From an uncultured Lachnospiraceae bacterium (GTDB taxonomy: Bacteria; Bacillota; Clostridia; Lachnospirales; Lachnospiraceae): 64,000 nt of DNA. Positions 44,737 through 53,333 of this stretch are shown here, in pieces (position 1 is the stretch's first letter; each line of letters opens with the position of its first letter). Where the stretch lies: positions 1 to 64,000 of the forward strand of contig CANQYY010000009.1 in NCBI GenBank assembly GCA_947628225.1. Reading direction: 5' to 3'. A program made the translations under genes and the position numbers. Below the pieces are notes generated by a model. It was not told the origin of the DNA. It ran no database searches and saw only the letters and a list, made by a program, of their open reading frames with translations.

Positions 44737-44762
44737 TCTGCTGCGGATGCTGCCGCAGCAGA
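44737..44762 (+). other. Strong intergenic stem-loop before the second binding-protein gene
   Basis: TCTGCTGCGG (44737-44746), a 6-nt loop, and its exact complement (44753-44762). There is no T-tract, so it is more likely an mRNA processing or 5'-stability element than a terminator. This is common where binding proteins are expressed above their permeases. Confidence 0.7.
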
Positions 44763-44800
44763 TGTAACAATATAAATCTAAATTTTAAGGAGGAATCATA

Positions 44801-46234
44801 ATGAAAGCAAGCATGCAAAAATTAATTGCTGTGGGCTTGAGTGTGATGCTTGTCGTAGGGACCTTGACAGGCTGTGGAGGCGATAGCGATAATAAAACAG
44901 CTTCCGGGTCAGCTACAACAGGTAACAACAACGGCACGTCAAGCGGACAAAAGAAAACCTTTGATGATCTGGGTGGCATGAGCATTACTATCAGTGACTG
45001 GTATACAGCGCCCGAATCTGCACCAACAACAGATTATGAAAAGAAAACAGAGCAGTACAGAAAGCAGATTCAAAAGGATTACAATTTTAAGATCAAACGT
45101 GAAAACACAATGGCATGGGGCGACACCCTGGAAACTTACACAACACAGGTAATGGCGAATAATCCAAAGTATCAGTTGTACTATCTGTATCAGGAGTGGA
45201 TTAGTGAGCCGGTATTGAAAGGCTTGATGAAAGACCTTTCCAAACTCCCTGAATTTGATTTTACGGAGGAAAAATGGAATCCTACCGTAACAAAGAGAAT
45301 GAGTATTGGTAACGGTATCTGGGGAATGAATATTGAATCTGAGCCGCGAGGCGGAATCTTCTTCAATAAGCGTCTTTTGAAAGAGGCAGGTATTGATCCG
45401 GATGAACCGTATGATTTGCAGCAAAACAATCAATGGACATGGGAAAAATTTGAAGAGTACTGCAAGAAGCTGACAAGAGATACCGATGGCGATGGAAAAA
45501 TCGACCAGTATGCTATGGGAAGTTTCAATAAGTATTACTTAAAGATGTGTGCAGCTTCTAACAATGCCACCTATGTAGACTTTAAGGACGGTAAGTATGT
45601 GAACGGAATTAAAACCCAGGAATTTAAAGATGCAATGAACTGGGGCGTTAGCATTATTAAGAAAGGCTGGATTATGCCGGATCCGCCGGGATCTACTGAC
45701 TGGGCTTGGTATAAGGCTGCTTTCCGTGATGGCGAGGTAGCAATGCAGACATCTGAGGTTTATGAGATCAGCGCTTTCTCTGCTATGGAAGATGAGTGGG
45801 GCTTTGTTATGTTCCCATATAATCAGGCAAACCCGGATGCAACAAACAAAACGGTACCGGACGACAATATTGTTGTAATGCCATCCTGCTTTGATGATGA
45901 AACAGCAGAAAAGATTGCATTTGCTTATGATTTGTACACAGAGCCGACCGAAGGCTTTACTAAGGAGGAAGCTTACAAGGAAGGATATTATCCACAGTTT
46001 AAAGATGAGCGCGCAGTGGATGAAACACTTGTTATGATGAGTCAGGAAGAACATAAGATGCCGGCATATCATATGATGATCAGCGGTATCAATGATGGTG
46101 ATTTTGCTTATGGTGTATATGCATTGGCAGCTACACCGGCACAGCAGATTGAAAAACTTTCTACTGCATGGGATACTAAGATTAATGAGGCAAATGAGGC
46201 ATACGCAAAATTTGCAAAAGAGCACAGTAAATAA
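44801..46234 (+). CDS. Sugar ABC transporter solute-binding lipoprotein, transporter 2
   Basis: 477 aa; the ATG at 44801 follows AAGGAGGAA. Lipobox TLTGC gives lipidation at Cys25, and a Ser/Thr/Asn-rich linker (about 30-50) follows. The bilobed binding domain includes QYRKQIQKDYNFKIKRENT, WGMNIESEPRGGIFFNKRLL and DTDGDGKIDQYAMG, the last a Ca-loop-like segment seen in several CUT1 binding proteins. The length is normal, unlike the giant protein at the start of the operon. It likely captures aldouronic or xylo-oligosaccharides; specificity is inferred from the adjacent GH67 and GH3 genes. Confidence 0.93.
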   Translation: MKASMQKLIAVGLSVMLVVGTLTGCGGDSDNKTASGSATTGNNNGTSSGQKKTFDDLGGMSITISDWYTAPESAPTTDYEKKTEQYRKQIQKDYNFKIKRENTMAWGDTLETYTTQVMANNPKYQLYYLYQEWISEPVLKGLMKDLSKLPEFDFTEEKWNPTVTKRMSIGNGIWGMNIESEPRGGIFFNKRLLKEAGIDPDEPYDLQQNNQWTWEKFEEYCKKLTRDTDGDGKIDQYAMGSFNKYYLKMCAASNNATYVDFKDGKYVNGIKTQEFKDAMNWGVSIIKKGWIMPDPPGSTDWAWYKAAFRDGEVAMQTSEVYEISAFSAMEDEWGFVMFPYNQANPDATNKTVPDDNIVVMPSCFDDETAEKIAFAYDLYTEPTEGFTKEEAYKEGYYPQFKDERAVDETLVMMSQEEHKMPAYHMMISGINDGDFAYGVYALAATPAQQIEKLSTAWDTKINEANEAYAKFAKEHSK

Positions 46235-46251
46235 ATACGGTAAACTTTGAA

Positions 46252-46301
46252 AAAAGGGCTGTTCAGAATGAGCGGAAGGTTTGTTTTGCACAGCCCTTTT
46301 C
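46252..46301 (+). terminator. Terminator after the second binding-protein gene
   Basis: AAAAGGGCTGT (46252-46262) pairs with ACAGCCCTTTT (46290-46300) around a 27-nt loop, ending in T. The GH3-GH67-uxu genes downstream therefore need read-through or a weak promoter in 46302-46372. Confidence 0.75.
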
Positions 46302-46372
46302 TAAATAAAAAACGAAAACAATAGGACGTGATCCTTATTAATAGATAGTAATACTGCGTAAGGAGAAACAGG

Positions 46373-48517
46373 ATGGAAAAATATCAGGATGAAACTTTAT
46401 CTTTTGAGGAACGCGCCGCAGATCTGGCCTCCCGTATGACGTTGGAGGAAAAGGTATATCAGACCCTGCATGGCGCCGCCGCCATAGAGAGATTGGGCGT
46501 CAAGGCATACAATTATTGGAATGAGGCGCTCCATGGAGTGGCGAGAGCCGGTGTGGCTACGGTGTTCCCACAGGCAATCGGCCTGGCAGCGACCTTCGAT
46601 GAAGATTTTCTGGAAAAAGCAGCGGAGGTCATATCAGATGAGGGCAGGGCGAAGTTTAATGTACAGCAAAAATATGGCGACTATGATATTTACAAGGGAT
46701 TGACTTTTTGGTCCCCCAATGTCAATATTTTCCGCGATCCGCGCTGGGGCAGGGGGCATGAAACCTTTGGGGAAGACCCCTATTTGACCTCCCGCCTTGG
46801 AGTGCGCTTTATTAAGGGATTGCAGGGCTCTGATAAAAAGTATTTAAAGGCGGCTGCCTGCGCCAAGCATTTTGCCGTTCACTCGGGACCGGAAGATACC
46901 CGCCATAGCTTTAATGCCGTGGTGTCGGAAAAGGATCTGCGGGAAACTTATCTCCCGGCTTTCAAGGCATGTGTGAAGGAAGCCAATGTGGAAGTGGTGA
47001 TGGGAGCTTATAACCGGACGAATGATGAACCCTGCTGTGGAAGTAAACGTCTGCTGGAGGATATCCTCCGGGGGGAATGGGGATTTAAGGGACATGTAAC
47101 CTCCGACTGTTGGGCGATTAAAGATTTCCATGAATTTCATATGGTCACAGCCAATGCCGTTGAAAGCGTGGCGCTTGCCATGAACCGGGGATGCGACTTA
47201 AATTGCGGGAACATCTACGGAAATCTCTTAAAGGCAGTAGAGCAGGGATTAGTAAAAGAGGAAACAATAGAAACGGCAGTTACCAGACTGCTGACAACCA
47301 GAATGAAGCTTGGACTTTTTGACGCGCCGGAGAAGGTACCGTATCATGCCATATCCTATGATGTAGTAGACAGCAGAAAGCATCAGGAAATAAATGAAGA
47401 GGCGGCAAGAAAGAGTATCGTTCTTTTGAAAAACGAAAATAATATGCTGCCGTTACAAAAAGATGCGATTCATACAATCGGCGTGATTGGCCCGAATGCC
47501 AATAACCGGAAAGCCCTGGTAGGAAATTACGAGGGGACTGCTTCAGAGTATATTACGATACTGGAGGGGATCCAGAGATATGTCGGCGATGACGTGCGCG
47601 TGATGTTTTCCGAGGGCTGTCACCTCTGTAAGGACAGGATCCAGGGATTGTCACAGGGGAACGACCGTATATCGGAGGTTCGTGCCGTGGCAGAGATGTC
47701 GGATGTTATTATTGCCTGTATGGGCCTGGATGCCAGCCTGGAGGGCGAAGAAGGCGACGAGGGAAATGAGTTTGCCAGCGGGGATAAACCGAATTTGGAA
47801 TTGCCGGGACTTCAGGAGGAAATACTGAAAGAATTGGCGGCAACAGGGAAACCGGTCGTTCTTGTCCTGCTTTCCGGCAGCGCTCTTGCCATTCCTTTTG
47901 CCGCGGGAAATATTCCGGCTATTTTGCAGGGCTGGTACCCGGGGGCAAGAGGCGGAAAAGCCATTGCGGAAGTTCTTTTTGGAGATTTTTCACCGGAAGG
48001 AAAGCTGCCGGTTACCTTTTACCGTACGACAGAGGAATTACCGGACTTTACGGATTATTCCATGAAAAACAGAACCTACCGTTATATGAAGAATGAGGCG
48101 CTGTATCCCTTTGGGTATGGCCTTAGCTATACCGACATCAGCTGTCAGGACGCCACACTGGAAAAAACGGGCGATAACTTTATTATAAAAGCCGTTTTGT
48201 CCAATAACGGGGCGAGAATGGGACGGCAGACCTTACAGGTATATGTCAGGGCATGCCGGGAGCAGGAATTAAACTGGCAGTTAAAAGGACTGAAAAAGAT
48301 AGAATTGCAGCCGGGAGAGAAAAAGGAAGTTTCCCTGACGCTGACGGAAGCAGACTTTGGACTTTACAATGAAGATGGCATCCGGGTTTTGGAGGCAGGC
48401 GATTACGAGGTATATGTGGGAACCTCCCAGCCGGATAAAAGGAGTATTGCCCTTACCGGTAAAACGCCGATAAAAGTACCGGTTCATATAAAGGAAAGTA
48501 AAAGGATACCGGAATAA
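46373..48517 (+). CDS. GH3 beta-xylosidase / beta-glucosidase
   Basis: 714 aa; the ATG at 46373 follows AAGGAG. No signal peptide. Domains: (alpha/beta)8 barrel (about 20-320) with YNYWNEALHGVARAG and PNVNIFRDPRWGRGHETFGE, the substrate-binding KHFAVHSGPEDTRH and the nucleophile Asp in FKGHVTSDCWAIKDF. An alpha/beta sandwich (about 345-560) and a C-terminal fibronectin-type domain (about 600-700) follow. The LHGVAR and SDCWA motifs are those of the beta-xylosidase branch of GH3. It probably removes xylose from imported oligosaccharides together with GH43. Confidence 0.93.
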   Translation: MEKYQDETLSFEERAADLASRMTLEEKVYQTLHGAAAIERLGVKAYNYWNEALHGVARAGVATVFPQAIGLAATFDEDFLEKAAEVISDEGRAKFNVQQKYGDYDIYKGLTFWSPNVNIFRDPRWGRGHETFGEDPYLTSRLGVRFIKGLQGSDKKYLKAAACAKHFAVHSGPEDTRHSFNAVVSEKDLRETYLPAFKACVKEANVEVVMGAYNRTNDEPCCGSKRLLEDILRGEWGFKGHVTSDCWAIKDFHEFHMVTANAVESVALAMNRGCDLNCGNIYGNLLKAVEQGLVKEETIETAVTRLLTTRMKLGLFDAPEKVPYHAISYDVVDSRKHQEINEEAARKSIVLLKNENNMLPLQKDAIHTIGVIGPNANNRKALVGNYEGTASEYITILEGIQRYVGDDVRVMFSEGCHLCKDRIQGLSQGNDRISEVRAVAEMSDVIIACMGLDASLEGEEGDEGNEFASGDKPNLELPGLQEEILKELAATGKPVVLVLLSGSALAIPFAAGNIPAILQGWYPGARGGKAIAEVLFGDFSPEGKLPVTFYRTTEELPDFTDYSMKNRTYRYMKNEALYPFGYGLSYTDISCQDATLEKTGDNFIIKAVLSNNGARMGRQTLQVYVRACREQELNWQLKGLKKIELQPGEKKEVSLTLTEADFGLYNEDGIRVLEAGDYEVYVGTSQPDKRSIALTGKTPIKVPVHIKESKRIPE

Positions 48518-48534
48518 GAAAAGAGAGGGATAAG

Positions 48535-50505
48535 ATGGATTTTAGTAATTGCTGGCTGGACTACCGGCCGATGGAAATAAAAGAACAGGCGCTGAGCGCG
48601 CTCTCCGTTCTCTGCGAGGGAGAGATTATTGAGAGCGCCGTGAAAGAGTATCAGCTCGCGCTTAGCAGGATGACGGGCAGGGAGCCGGAGGTTTTCCGGG
48701 AGAAGACAAATCGCTGCGTCGCCCTGTATCTGGAGCCGTTGCTGCCGATAGGGAAAGATGGCTACGAGATAAAAAAAGAAAAGGACAGTTATCATATAAC
48801 CGGGCAGTCAGAGAGCGGGGTTTTATATGGCGTGTTTCATTTTTTAAGGCTGATCCGGACAGGGCATATGGATGAGCTTCCGGTAAGCAATGCGCCGGAG
48901 ATGCCTCTCCGCATGATGAACCACTGGGACAATATGGATGGCACGATTGAGAGAGGCTACTCGGGAAATTCATTTTTTTACGAAAATTATGAGATTTTGT
49001 ACAATGAGAGAATCGAGCAGTATGTCAGGCTGATGGCATCCATTGGAATTAATGCGATTGTCATTAATAATGTCAATGTGCATCAAAGGGAAACCTACCT
49101 CATTACCGATACCTATCTGGAGCAGGTAAAACAGTATGCGGCGTTATTTGCCCGTTATGGCATTCAGCTTTTTACCAGTGTGAATTTTGCGGCGCCTATG
49201 GAGCTTTCCGGCTTTGATAATTGCGACCCCCTCAATGATAAGGTGGCGCAGTGGTGGAAAGACGCGGTAAAACATATTTATGAAGTGATTCCGGAATTTG
49301 GCGGTTTTTTGGTAAAGGCGGATTCCGAAGGGCGTCCGGGCCCGTTTACTTATGACCGAACGCACGCCGACGGCGCCAATATGCTGGCAAAGGCTCTTGC
49401 CCCTTACGGCGGTATTGTAGTGTGGCGGTGTTTTGTGTATAACTGCGGACAGGACTGGCGGGATAAAAAGACAGACCGCGCCAGGGCGGCATATGATAAT
49501 TTTATTGCGCTGGACGGGCAGTTTGAGGATAATGTGATTTTGCAGATTAAAAACGGCCCCATGGATTTTCAGGTCAGGGAACCGGTTTCTCCGTTATTTG
49601 GCGGTTTAAAAAAGACAAATATGATTCTGGAGGTAGAAATTGCCCAGGAGTATACCGGACAACAGATCGATCTTTGCTATCTTTTGCCGATGTGGCGGGA
49701 AATTTTAGACTTTGATACCTTTTCGGAGGGAGAGGGCTCTACCGTCCGGCAGATTGTGAAGGGCGCCCAGTACGGACAGAACTGCTGCGGTATGGCGGCA
49801 GTCATCAATACCGGAAACGATTATAACTGGACGGGGAATGATTTGGCGGCGGCAAATACATACGGCTACGGGAGAATGGCGATGAATCCTTCCCTTACTT
49901 CGGAGGCAATAGCGAAAGAGTGGATCGAGCTGACCTTTGGCGCCGCCGTGGCAGACGATTTGACGAAAATTCTGATGGATTCCTGGCCTACCTATGAAAA
50001 GTATACTTCTCCTCTGGGGATTGGCTGGATGGTAACCCCGCACTATCATTACGGCCCGGATGTGGACGGGTATGAATATGACCGCTGGGGTACCTATCAC
50101 CGCGCGGACAGAAACGGACTGGGGATAGACCGGACTCCGGCGGGAACCGGATATACGGCGCAGTATAATGAACCATGGTCCGCTATTTATGCCGACAGGA
50201 ATCTGTGTCCGGAGGAGCTGCTTTTGTTTTTTCACTACGTTCGCTATGATGAGGTGTTAAAAAGCGGGAAAACGCTGATACAGCACATCTATGATACCCA
50301 CTTTGAAGGGGTGGAAGAGGTGGAGGAAATGATAGAGCGCTTCGACGGGCTGCAAAACAAACTGCCGGGCGATGTATATGACCGGGTGCGCGAACGGATG
50401 GAAAGACAGTTGGAAAACGCAATCGAATGGCGCGACCGCATCAATACGTATTTTTACCGGAAAAGCGGCGTACCGGATGAAAAGGGAAGAAAGATTTATG
50501 AATGA
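48535..50505 (+). CDS. aguA: GH67 alpha-glucuronidase
   Basis: 656 aa, ATG at 48535 after AGAGAGGGA. It cleaves the alpha-1,2 bond of (4-O-methyl)glucuronic acid on the non-reducing terminal xylose of aldouronic acids; no signal peptide, so cytoplasmic. The fold is an N-terminal beta-sandwich (about 5-130), a TIM barrel (about 135-450) and a helical C-terminal domain. Catalytic residues fit the family: Glu in LVKADSEGRPGPF as acid, Asp in IKNGPMDFQVREPVSPLFG and Glu in LEVEIAQEYTGQ as bases. It is the diagnostic enzyme for glucuronoxylan use and sits in a GH3-GH67-uxuA-uxuB run. Confidence 0.95.
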   Translation: MDFSNCWLDYRPMEIKEQALSALSVLCEGEIIESAVKEYQLALSRMTGREPEVFREKTNRCVALYLEPLLPIGKDGYEIKKEKDSYHITGQSESGVLYGVFHFLRLIRTGHMDELPVSNAPEMPLRMMNHWDNMDGTIERGYSGNSFFYENYEILYNERIEQYVRLMASIGINAIVINNVNVHQRETYLITDTYLEQVKQYAALFARYGIQLFTSVNFAAPMELSGFDNCDPLNDKVAQWWKDAVKHIYEVIPEFGGFLVKADSEGRPGPFTYDRTHADGANMLAKALAPYGGIVVWRCFVYNCGQDWRDKKTDRARAAYDNFIALDGQFEDNVILQIKNGPMDFQVREPVSPLFGGLKKTNMILEVEIAQEYTGQQIDLCYLLPMWREILDFDTFSEGEGSTVRQIVKGAQYGQNCCGMAAVINTGNDYNWTGNDLAAANTYGYGRMAMNPSLTSEAIAKEWIELTFGAAVADDLTKILMDSWPTYEKYTSPLGIGWMVTPHYHYGPDVDGYEYDRWGTYHRADRNGLGIDRTPAGTGYTAQYNEPWSAIYADRNLCPEELLLFFHYVRYDEVLKSGKTLIQHIYDTHFEGVEEVEEMIERFDGLQNKLPGDVYDRVRERMERQLENAIEWRDRINTYFYRKSGVPDEKGRKIYE

Positions 50506-50516
50506 CCGGTAAATAT

Positions 50517-50537
50517 TAACCGGGGAAACCCGGGTTA
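50517..50537 (+). other. GNRA-capped hairpin between GH67 and uxuA
   Basis: TAAC-CGGG (50517-50524), GAAA tetraloop (50525-50528), CCCG (50529-50532), bulged G, GTTA (50534-50537). A compact stem without a T-tract, likely to protect or separate mRNA segments. Confidence 0.6.
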
Positions 50538-50558
50538 GCAGAATGGAGGAAAATAAAT

Positions 50559-51629
50559 ATGGATATGACATTAAGATGGTATGGAGAGGGAAATGACAGT
50601 GTGACTCTGGAGCAGATTCGTCAGATTCCCGGTGTGACGGGCGTCATTACTGCGCTCCATGATATTCCGGCAGGAGAGGCATGGAGTTATGAACAAGTTA
50701 TGGAGAGGAAAAAGCAGGTAGAGGCAAAAGGACTGAAACTGGTCGGCATAGAGAGCATTAACGTACATGAAGATATCAAAATCGGCCTGCCAACCAGGGA
50801 TGCACTGATAGAAAACTACTGCAAGTCGCTGGAAGCGGTGGGAAAGGCAGATATTCATCTGGTCTGCTATAATTTCATGCCGGTATTTGACTGGACAAGA
50901 ACGGATCTGGCTATGCCCCTTGCTGACGGTTCTACGGCTCTTGCCTATGATTCTTCCGTTATTGACGGCATTAATGCCAGTGAAATGTTTGAGCGCATTG
51001 AAAAGGCAAGCGGCGGTTTTGTTATGCCGGGATGGGAGCCGAACCGGCGCGACGAGATAATGGAGCTGTTTGATAAGTATAAAGATGTGGATGCTGAAAA
51101 GTTACGGGAAAATTTCAAATATTTTTTGGATGGCATTATGCCTGTCTGCGAGAAATACAAGATTAAAATGGCGGTTCATCCGGATGATCCGGCATGGGAT
51201 GTGTTTGGGCTTCCCCGGATTGTAACCTGTGAAGAGGATTTATTAAAGATTGCCCGGATGAATCCGAGTATCTACAACGGTTTTACCTTCTGCACCGGTT
51301 CCCTTGGCAGTAACCTGAATAATGATCTTCCCCGGATAATACGCAATCCGGAAATTGCCAGGAGAATCTATTTTGCCCACCTGAGGAATATAAAATATGA
51401 GAACGAGGAGCTGTTCCATGAAGTATCTCATCTTTCCTCGGATGGAAACTTTGATATGTATGAGATTGTTAAGGCGTTAATTGATATGGGCTTTGACGGC
51501 TGCATCCGCCCGGATCATGGACGTATGATCTGGGACGAGCAGGCAAGACCGGGTTACGGCTTGTATGACCGGGCGCTTGGCGTGGCATATTTAAATGGGC
51601 TCTGGGAGGCAATACACAAAAATAAATAA
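50559..51629 (+). CDS. uxuA: Mannonate dehydratase
   Basis: 356 aa; the ATG at 50559 follows GGAGGA. It dehydrates D-mannonate to 2-keto-3-deoxygluconate. Metal and substrate residues of the TIM barrel are visible in DIHLVCYNFMPVFDWTRTDL, KMAVHPDDPAW, GFTFCTGSLGS, YFAHLRNIKY and IRPDHGRMIW. The length matches bacterial UxuA. It acts after UxuB in the glucuronate pathway. The isomerase uxaC and the kinase and aldolase for KDG are not in the window. Confidence 0.96.
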   Translation: MDMTLRWYGEGNDSVTLEQIRQIPGVTGVITALHDIPAGEAWSYEQVMERKKQVEAKGLKLVGIESINVHEDIKIGLPTRDALIENYCKSLEAVGKADIHLVCYNFMPVFDWTRTDLAMPLADGSTALAYDSSVIDGINASEMFERIEKASGGFVMPGWEPNRRDEIMELFDKYKDVDAEKLRENFKYFLDGIMPVCEKYKIKMAVHPDDPAWDVFGLPRIVTCEEDLLKIARMNPSIYNGFTFCTGSLGSNLNNDLPRIIRNPEIARRIYFAHLRNIKYENEELFHEVSHLSSDGNFDMYEIVKALIDMGFDGCIRPDHGRMIWDEQARPGYGLYDRALGVAYLNGLWEAIHKNK

Positions 51630-51640
51630 GGGAGGACAGT

Positions 51641-53248
51641 ATGAAATTATTAGAATTACAGGCAGGTATATCGGAAGAATGGGAGAAAAAAGGATATGAA
51701 CTTCCCCAATATGACAGAGAAGCAGTAAAAAAAGCGACCAAGGAGGCTCCGGCATGGGTGCATTTTGGGGCCGGCAATATTTTCCGCGCCTTTCCGGCAG
51801 AACGATTACAACAGGTTTTGAATCAGGGCGTTTATGACAAGGGAGTGATTGTGGCAGAGAGCTTTGACCACGAAATTATTACCAGGGCATATAAGCCTTA
51901 TGACGGGCTGAGCCTGTCTGTTGTATTAAAGGCAAACGGCACGATAGAGAAAATTGCAGTGGGAAGCGTAGTAGAGGCGCTGGTGGCAGACCCGGAATAT
52001 CCGGAGGACTATAAGAGATTAACAGAGATCTTTGAGAACCCATCGCTTCAGATGGTCAGCTTTACCATTACCGAAAAAGGCTATTCCCTGATAAACGGAA
52101 AAGGGGAAAGCCTTCCGGGAGTGGAAGAGGGAATGAAAGCCGGACCGGGGCCCCAGAGCCATTTGATGGGGCGGATTGCGTCCCTGTGCTATTCCCGCTT
52201 TATGAAAGGGGCGATGCCGTTAGCGCTTGCCAGCATGGATAACTGTTCCCATAATGGCGACAAATTAAAGGCGGGAGTAATGGCTTATGTGCAGGCATGG
52301 GAAAAAGCCGGAAAAGTAGGGAAAGATTTCGTTGCTTATATGAAGGGCAAGGTATCCTTCCCGTGGTCCATGATTGATAAAATCACACCAAGACCGGACG
52401 GGGCTGTTAAGGAAATGTTGGAAAAGGATGGTTTTGAGGACACAGAGCTGATTATTACGGAGCGCAATACCTATACGGCGCCCTTTGTAAATTCAGAGGA
52501 AACCGGATACCTTGTGATTGAGGATGATTTTCCGAACGGACGCCCGCCGCTGGAAAAAGCCGGTATTGTATTTACGGACAGGGAAACCGTGGACAAGGTA
52601 GAAAAGATGAAAGTATGCACCTGCCTGAATCCGCTCCACACGGCTTTAGCAGTATACGGCTGTATGCTGGGACATACTTCCATCCATGATGAGATGGAGG
52701 ATAATGAACTGCGTACTCTGATTACGAGGATGTGTTACGAGGAAGGAATGCCGGTAGTGGTAAATCCGGGGGTTATTGAGCCAAAAGATTTTGCCGATGC
52801 GGTATTGACCCTGCGCCTGCCCAACCCGTTCATGCCTGACACTCCCCAGAGAATTGCCTGCGACACCTCTCAAAAACTGCCGATCCGTTTCGGAGAAACC
52901 ATTAAGGCATACCAAAAAAGGGAGGATCTGGATGTAAAAACGCTGACCCTGATTCCCCTTGTGCTGGCAGGCTGGTGCCGTTATCTCCTTGGCGTGGATG
53001 ATTCCGGGAAGAGCTTTGAACAGAGCCCGGACCCGCGGTTAGAGGAAGTAAAAGCCTATGTAAAGGATATTACTCTGGGAAAGACAGATAATGTGCATCA
53101 GGCTTTGGAACCGATTTTGTCAGACGCCTCTATTTTTGCCGTAAATCTTTATGAAGCAGGACTGGGTGAAAAGATAGAGGGGATGTTTGCTGAGCTGACG
53201 GCAGGAGCGGGAGCGATTCGTGCTGCCCTGAAGAAATATTTGCAGTAA
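51641..53248 (+). CDS. uxuB: Fructuronate reductase (mannitol dehydrogenase family)
   Basis: 535 aa; the ATG at 51641 follows GGGAGGACAG. It is an NAD-dependent long-chain polyol dehydrogenase that reduces fructuronate to mannonate. Features are APAWVHFGAGNIFRAFPAER (Rossmann glycine motif), PWSMIDKITPRP, ERNTYTAPFVNSEE and the catalytic-lysine segment with VCTCLNPLHTALAVYGCML-type residues. With uxuA it forms the glucuronate branch that uses the product of GH67. It lies 11 nt after uxuA and ends the island. Confidence 0.94.
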   Translation: MKLLELQAGISEEWEKKGYELPQYDREAVKKATKEAPAWVHFGAGNIFRAFPAERLQQVLNQGVYDKGVIVAESFDHEIITRAYKPYDGLSLSVVLKANGTIEKIAVGSVVEALVADPEYPEDYKRLTEIFENPSLQMVSFTITEKGYSLINGKGESLPGVEEGMKAGPGPQSHLMGRIASLCYSRFMKGAMPLALASMDNCSHNGDKLKAGVMAYVQAWEKAGKVGKDFVAYMKGKVSFPWSMIDKITPRPDGAVKEMLEKDGFEDTELIITERNTYTAPFVNSEETGYLVIEDDFPNGRPPLEKAGIVFTDRETVDKVEKMKVCTCLNPLHTALAVYGCMLGHTSIHDEMEDNELRTLITRMCYEEGMPVVVNPGVIEPKDFADAVLTLRLPNPFMPDTPQRIACDTSQKLPIRFGETIKAYQKREDLDVKTLTLIPLVLAGWCRYLLGVDDSGKSFEQSPDPRLEEVKAYVKDITLGKTDNVHQALEPILSDASIFAVNLYEAGLGEKIEGMFAELTAGAGAIRAALKKYLQ

Positions 53249-53266
53249 AATCAGAAGAGATCAGAA

Positions 53267-53330
53267 AAACCGTCATTCCCGGCCCGATGCAAAGTCTGGC
53301 GCAGACGGTAGGAAATGACGGTTTATTTGT
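53267..53330. terminator. Bidirectional terminator between uxuB and sigG
   Basis: AAACCGTCATT (53267-53277) pairs with AATGACGGTTT (53314-53324); T-runs lie on the outer side in both directions. It serves the convergent uxuB and sigG genes. Confidence 0.8.
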
Positions 53331-53333
53331 TTT

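Noticed and set aside
31298-53248. Island as an integrative mobile element
   Set aside because: No integrase, transposase, tRNA target or flanking direct repeat was found at the island ends.
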